Shown here: one piece after another, positions 33,950 through 37,261 of the stretch
How positions within the stretch are numbered: position 1 is the first letter of the stretch
Layout of the letters: each line of letters opens with the position of its first letter
Source: DATJUF01 sp035524095
Lineage (GTDB): Bacteria > Desulfobacterota > Binatia > Binatales > Binataceae
NCBI GenBank assembly: GCA_035524095.1
Contig: DATKPK010000022.1
Coordinates: 1-37,261 of the forward strand
Length of the DNA stretch: 37,261 nt
Reading direction: 5' to 3'
Made by a program: the position numbers and the translations under genes
Notes under the pieces: generated by a model
What the model was told of the DNA's origin: nothing
What the model saw: the letters and a program-made list of their open reading frames with translations, nothing else
The model's database searches: none

Positions 33950-35194
33950 TCAAGCTGCCATCTGCGATTGCACGAAGCGCACCGGCATGTGCTTGATACC
34001 AGCGAGAAAGTTCGAACGCAGCCGTTCAACCTTGCCGGTCAACTCGATTTGCTTAGTCCGTTTGAGGAGCGCTTGCAGCATCAGACGCAGTTCGAGGCGC
34101 GCGAGATGTGCACCGCCACAAAAATGTTCGCCTTTGCTGAAAGCGATATGCTCGTTAGGGGTGCGCCGAATATCGAACGAATATGGATTCGCGAAGACTG
34201 CCTCATCGCGATTGCCGGAGGGGAACCAAAGCACTACGCGGTCACCCTGATGAATCTGCTTGCCGCCCAATTGAGTATCTTGCATGGCTACGCGCGCAAA
34301 ATGAGTGACCGGACTCGACCATCGTAGAATCTCTTCCACAGCGGTGGGCATCAGCGATTCGTCTTGCAATAGCAATTCAAGCTGGTCCGGATGTTCGAGC
34401 AGCGCGAGCAGTCCCACGGAGATAGCATTGCGAGTGGTTTCGAGCCCTGCGCCCACGTAGAGAAGACCGTTGTGGGCAAGTTCTCTCTCAGTCAGAAGGC
34501 GGCCATTGATTCGCGCGTTGCCTAGTACAGTCAGCAGGTCTTCGCCGCCGGTACCACGCCGCTCGAGTGCCGCCCGGATGCAATAGTTGCCGATGTTCAG
34601 TGACCCCTGCTGACGCGTTTCGAGGGCGGACCCCGATTCGACCTGATATTCCGGATCTTCGTTGCCTGCGATCATGTTGCCCCACTTGAACATGTCGGGC
34701 CAATCGCAACGCGGAATTTCCATGATCTCGCAGATGAAGGCCATCGGTAGCCGCGCGGCAACGTCAAGCACAAAATCGCATTCGCCACGAGCCAAAGCCT
34801 CGTCGAGGATTTCGCGGACCAGTTCCGGGCCGGGAACTTCGAAGCGTCCGATCGCGCGCGGCAGCATCAGCCGATTAAATGCGCGGCGCATTGCGCCATG
34901 CAAAGGCGGATCGGTCATCAGCATCATTTCACCTGAGCCCAGCATCTCGGGTGTCAACTGTTCCATCTCGGGACTTGATGGAACTGAGATAAGCTGCGCC
35001 GAACTGAAGACGGCCGGTTCGCTGACCACTGCAATAATGTCGTCATAGCGCGTGATCGACCAGAAACCTTTTACCAGGCTTTCAGTCCAATGGATCGGGT
35101 CCTCGTTGCGCAATTGCCGCCATAGCGGATGAGGATCATGCTCAACGAAAAAACCCGGATCACTCAATGCTTCGTCGATATCGCGATAATTCAT
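33950..35194 (-). CDS. Cytochrome P450 (bacterial class I)
   Basis: A 414-residue soluble haem monooxygenase. The oxygen-binding I helix is YVGAGLETTRNA (residues about 246-257), the ExxR pair is Glu288-Arg291 in EEILRWSSPVTHFAR, and the haem loop is FSKGEHFCGGAHLARLE with Cys359. The DPPLHGAMRRAFNR segment (near residue 95) is the C-helix haem-propionate contact. Bacterial class I P450s take electrons from a small ferredoxin, and the 3Fe-4S ferredoxin gene is next downstream. GGAG lies eight bases before the ATG. It is divergent from MarR regulator 2, which probably controls it. It resembles the steroid/terpene-acting CYP groups common in mycobacteria in general form only; the substrate is not known. 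Confidence 0.95.
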   Translation of the reverse strand: MNYRDIDEALSDPGFFVEHDPHPLWRQLRNEDPIHWTESLVKGFWSITRYDDIIAVVSEPAVFSSAQLISVPSSPEMEQLTPEMLGSGEMMLMTDPPLHGAMRRAFNRLMLPRAIGRFEVPGPELVREILDEALARGECDFVLDVAARLPMAFICEIMEIPRCDWPDMFKWGNMIAGNEDPEYQVESGSALETRQQGSLNIGNYCIRAALERRGTGGEDLLTVLGNARINGRLLTERELAHNGLLYVGAGLETTRNAISVGLLALLEHPDQLELLLQDESLMPTAVEEILRWSSPVTHFARVAMQDTQLGGKQIHQGDRVVLWFPSGNRDEAVFANPYSFDIRRTPNEHIAFSKGEHFCGGAHLARLELRLMLQALLKRTKQIELTGKVERLRSNFLAGIKHMPVRFVQSQMAA

Positions 35195-35368
35195 GGGATT
35201 CTCCGCATGCGGCTATTCGTTCTGCTGCGATGAGTTTTCAACATCGGTTCCTTTTCGCTTCGTCAGGTATAAGCCGAAAAGCGCGCTACACCTGTGCGAG
35301 GCCTTCATTGCTGCACCAGACCTGATCACCGGACTGACGATTTTCCGGCGAGACAGTTTCAATGCTAA

Positions 35369-35389
35369 ATCGTTTACTGCCAAAACGAT
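35369..35389. promoter_or_regulatory. Candidate operator between P450 and MarR regulator 2
   Basis: ATCGTTT (35369-35375) and AAACGAT (35383-35389) form a perfect 7-bp inverted repeat with a 7-base spacer. It lies just upstream of the predicted MarR promoter in the divergent gap. Position and symmetry suit a dimeric regulator site; the link to MarR 2 is inferred. Confidence 0.4.
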
Positions 35390-35392
35390 CTT

Positions 35393-35420
35393 ATTGTCAA
35401 CGAAAGCGCGTTCGTATAAA
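35393..35420 (+). promoter_or_regulatory. Predicted promoter of MarR regulator 2
   Basis: ATTGTCAA (35393-35400) is followed after 14 bases by TATAAA (35415-35420), with the ATG 10 bases on. Element order and spacing match those before the paralogous regulator at 3108-3135, including a shared TTCG just before the -10. A start a few bases before the ATG implies an almost leaderless mRNA. Confidence 0.55.
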
Positions 35421-35430
35421 CGTGGCGCTG

Positions 35431-36060
35431 ATGGGGCGCACAGGAGCACAGGAAACCAAGACGCTCGCGACCGCGCACCATGCGGCCGAGTTGCTGGAGC
35501 TTTTTTACCCGATTCATTACCGGGGCACGATGGCGGTCGAAGACGCAATGCGTGGTGAACTGACGCGCAAACAAGCTGCGATTTTATGGCTGATTCGCTC
35601 GGCCGGAGCTGAAAATGGCCGCCGGATGCGGCGCAAGGATATTGTCGTGCGGCTTCAGGATTGGTTCGACGTCAGTAGTCCAGCAATTACTCAGGCCGTG
35701 CGCCGCATGGCACAAGCGCCGCTCGGGTTGGTCCGATTGGTCGAAGACACAGCTTCGGGCCGCGAAAAGCAAGTGCTGCTAACCGCCAAGGGCGAACGCT
35801 TTATCGCGACAATGGCGGCGCGGGGACAAGCCTTTCTGCAACAAGTCGCAGAGCAACTTCCGGAAGATCAAGTGAGCGGAGGAATTGAGTTTTTGCGCGC
35901 GGGGGTGGCCGCGTTCGAGCGGATTCATAGCCGCAATTCACTCAACCACAAAACGCACCAGAGAGAGCGAGTCTCGCTCGCCTCTAGCCTGTCACTTCCG
36001 CGGCCCCAGAATGATGGCACCGCAAGCGAGTCATTGCGCGCCGTCCGTTCGCAAAGTTAA
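35431..36060 (+). CDS. MarR-type winged-helix transcriptional regulator 2
   Basis: A 209-residue regulator nearly matching the one at 2488-3096: ELLELFYPIHYRG, MAVEDAMRG, LTRKQAAI-WLIRSAG, MRRK-IV-RLQDWFDV-SPA-TQA-R-MA, VRLVED, SGREK and LTAKGERF are shared. The fold and DNA-binding positions are those of MarR. The frame is open from 35362, but the start at 35431 is preferred because the promoter at 35393-35420 lies between the two, and because alignment with the paralogue's start then works. The C-terminal 45 residues (after HSRNS) diverge and are rich in serine and arginine. It is divergent from the P450 gene and convergent with LLM oxidoreductase 3, so it probably regulates the dioxygenase-ferredoxin-P450 unit. 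The effector ligand is unknown. Confidence 0.85.
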   Translation: MGRTGAQETKTLATAHHAAELLELFYPIHYRGTMAVEDAMRGELTRKQAAILWLIRSAGAENGRRMRRKDIVVRLQDWFDVSSPAITQAVRRMAQAPLGLVRLVEDTASGREKQVLLTAKGERFIATMAARGQAFLQQVAEQLPEDQVSGGIEFLRAGVAAFERIHSRNSLNHKTHQRERVSLASSLSLPRPQNDGTASESLRAVRSQS

Positions 36061-36099
36061 TCGAATCTTCCACCAGTCCATCCTGACAGCTGATGACCC

Positions 36100-36116
36100 G
36101 CCTCGCTTCGTGAGGC
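36100..36116 (+). terminator. Short hairpin between MarR 2 and LLM 3
   Basis: GCCTCGC (36100-36106) pairs with GTGAGGC (36110-36116), with one G-U pair and a TTC loop; TCTT follows. It lies 40 bases after the MarR 2 stop and between convergent genes, consistent with a weak terminator. Confidence 0.35.
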
Positions 36117-36185
36117 TCTTCGCGAATCTTCGAGAGAATCTGCCATTCGTCTTTCTAATCAGATTTGATTAGTGAGGTTGGCAGC

Positions 36186-37241
36186 TCAATCCCGAAAAGC
36201 GGGCATTACATGTTCGGCGAAACGCTTCAGCGAGCGCATCACCGTTTGATGCGGTTCACCACCTTGCGCAACTTCGAGGATGAGATAGGTCGCGCCATAG
36301 AACTCCTGGGTCCAGCGTACTCGTTCGATCAGGGTTTCCGGCGACCCGATTAACAATACGCGCATCGCGTCGAGTTCTTCATAAGTTCGCGAAGTGAAAC
36401 CAGACCCTCGTTTATAGCGTTCGTAAGTTGCGGAGGTGTGCCGGCTGCGGCGATCAAGTGAGTCAAAGAACTTGTAATATTGGAGTGCATATACTCCGCC
36501 ATGGTCACGCGCTTCTTCCCACGAATCACCACAGTACATCTGATAGACACCTGCGACTTCACGCGTCGCAGGGTCGTGTCCCGCTTTAATCAATGCGTCG
36601 TGATATAGGCCGATATTAGCTTTGACCATATCGGGTGCGGGGATGAAGAAAGCAGTACCTAAGTGCAGTCCCATCTGGCCCGCCCACGCGTAGCTTTCCG
36701 GAGTGATCGCACCCGAAGCGAAGACCGGCGGATGTGGTTTCTGTAAAGGCTTGGGAAAAAACGAATAGTCACTCAGTTGCCAGAATTTACCGTCGAAAGA
36801 GAACGGTTCGGCTGCGGTCCACGCTTTGAGAATCAGCTCCGTTCCTTCACGATAGCGCGCATGGCTCTCGTCGGGGTTAATGCCGAAGACGGTATACGAA
36901 TAGTTGAGGAATCCACGTCCGACGCCATATTCGAGACGGCCACCGCTGAGGACGTCGAGCATCGCGTACTCCTCTGCGAGCCGGATCGGATGATTCAGCG
37001 GCACCACGGACACGCCGGTCCCTAGCTTGATACGTTTCGTGCGTGCCGCCGCGGCCATCGCGATTACCGGCGGTGACCCGAACGAATAACCGGAGTAGTG
37101 ATGCTCTCCGAACCATACCGCATGGTAACCGAGAGCCTCCGCCAATTCCGTTTGTTCGAGAATCTCCGCGTAATAGCGCGACGGCGAGCCATGAACTTCG
37201 GGATAATAGTCCGTGTTATAGAGCAGGCCGAATTTCATCAT
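36186..37241 (-). CDS. LLM-class flavin-dependent oxidoreductase 3
   Basis: A 351-residue luciferase-like flavoprotein. The MKFGLLYNTDYY start, GYHAVWFGEHH near residue 40, IKLGTGVSVVPLNHPIRLAEEYAMLDVLSGGRLEYGVGRG near residues 71-110, KPLQKPHPPVFASG near residue 165 and IGSPETLIERV are typical. It is closer to LLM oxidoreductase 2 (3221-4345) than to LLM 1. The start could be 37241 or the next codon (37238), both ATG, with no strong ribosome site; 37238 gives the start shared with LLM 2. It is convergent with MarR regulator 2. The substrate is unknown; its proximity to the P450/dioxygenase unit suggests one catabolic pathway. Confidence 0.92.
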   Translation of the reverse strand: MMKFGLLYNTDYYPEVHGSPSRYYAEILEQTELAEALGYHAVWFGEHHYSGYSFGSPPVIAMAAAARTKRIKLGTGVSVVPLNHPIRLAEEYAMLDVLSGGRLEYGVGRGFLNYSYTVFGINPDESHARYREGTELILKAWTAAEPFSFDGKFWQLSDYSFFPKPLQKPHPPVFASGAITPESYAWAGQMGLHLGTAFFIPAPDMVKANIGLYHDALIKAGHDPATREVAGVYQMYCGDSWEEARDHGGVYALQYYKFFDSLDRRSRHTSATYERYKRGSGFTSRTYEELDAMRVLLIGSPETLIERVRWTQEFYGATYLILEVAQGGEPHQTVMRSLKRFAEHVMPAFRD

Positions 37242-37261
37242 CGTGCAACCCGTTGACGATC

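Noticed and set aside
35362..35430. Upstream start for MarR regulator 2
   Set aside because: The extension would place the conserved promoter inside the coding region and has no counterpart in the paralogue.

Overview
The window (roughly 58-60% GC by eye) looks like chromosomal DNA from a soil-type Gram-negative bacterium. It encodes an outer-membrane barrel, several lipoproteins, a 67K-type SppA and an MprF/AcvB pair. It also carries oxidative catabolism of a kind more familiar from mycobacteria: a MimABCD/PrmABCD-type diiron monooxygenase with its own GroEL, LLM flavin oxidoreductases, a P450 with a 3Fe-4S ferredoxin, and CaiB-type CoA transfer. That mix would fit an uncultured lineage such as Candidatus Binatota or a deltaproteobacterial relative, but this is a guess and no marker gene in the window settles it. 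No tRNA, rRNA, CRISPR array or insertion sequence was recognised.

Left part (1-10676): a truncated CaiB/BaiF CoA-transferase and LLM oxidoreductase 1 lie on the minus strand with MarR regulator 1. Divergent from the regulator are LLM oxidoreductase 2 and an amidohydrolase. Next come an Asp-box beta-propeller protein, a formyl-THF-hydrolase-like formyltransferase, a secreted hypothetical protein and an MFS importer. Middle-left (10985-16716): SppA, then a five-gene plus-strand envelope/redox run (CxCxC barrel protein, TlpA thioredoxin, lipoprotein, SCO, and a CuA-domain protein whose copper motif is rewritten), preceded by a small membrane protein and a Fur-like palindrome.

Centre (16860-23013, minus strand): hydroxylase alpha, reductase, hydroxylase beta, coupling protein, then a divergent GroEL. 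All six diiron ligands of the alpha subunit are at MmoX-like spacing. The GroEL has Asn in place of the catalytic Asp398 and no Gly-Gly-Met tail, so it is probably a client-dedicated chaperonin. Right of it are an Nramp gene broken by two compensating frameshifts, an mprF(lpiA)-acvB operon and a DHA2 drug exporter.

Right part (30884-37261): a VapBC pair whose toxin carries an in-frame amber codon; a ring-hydroxylating dioxygenase (beta, alpha), a 3Fe-4S ferredoxin and a P450 on the minus strand; a second, paralogous MarR regulator divergent from the P450; and LLM oxidoreductase 3. The two MarR genes share protein sequence and also a promoter of identical geometry placed almost on top of the start codon. 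This suggests that the catabolic modules at both ends of the window are controlled by sister regulators.

Three frame disruptions (24294-24300, about 24642-24661, 33836-33839) sit in or next to short homopolymer runs. They may be assembly errors rather than biology, and the annotation flags each one.
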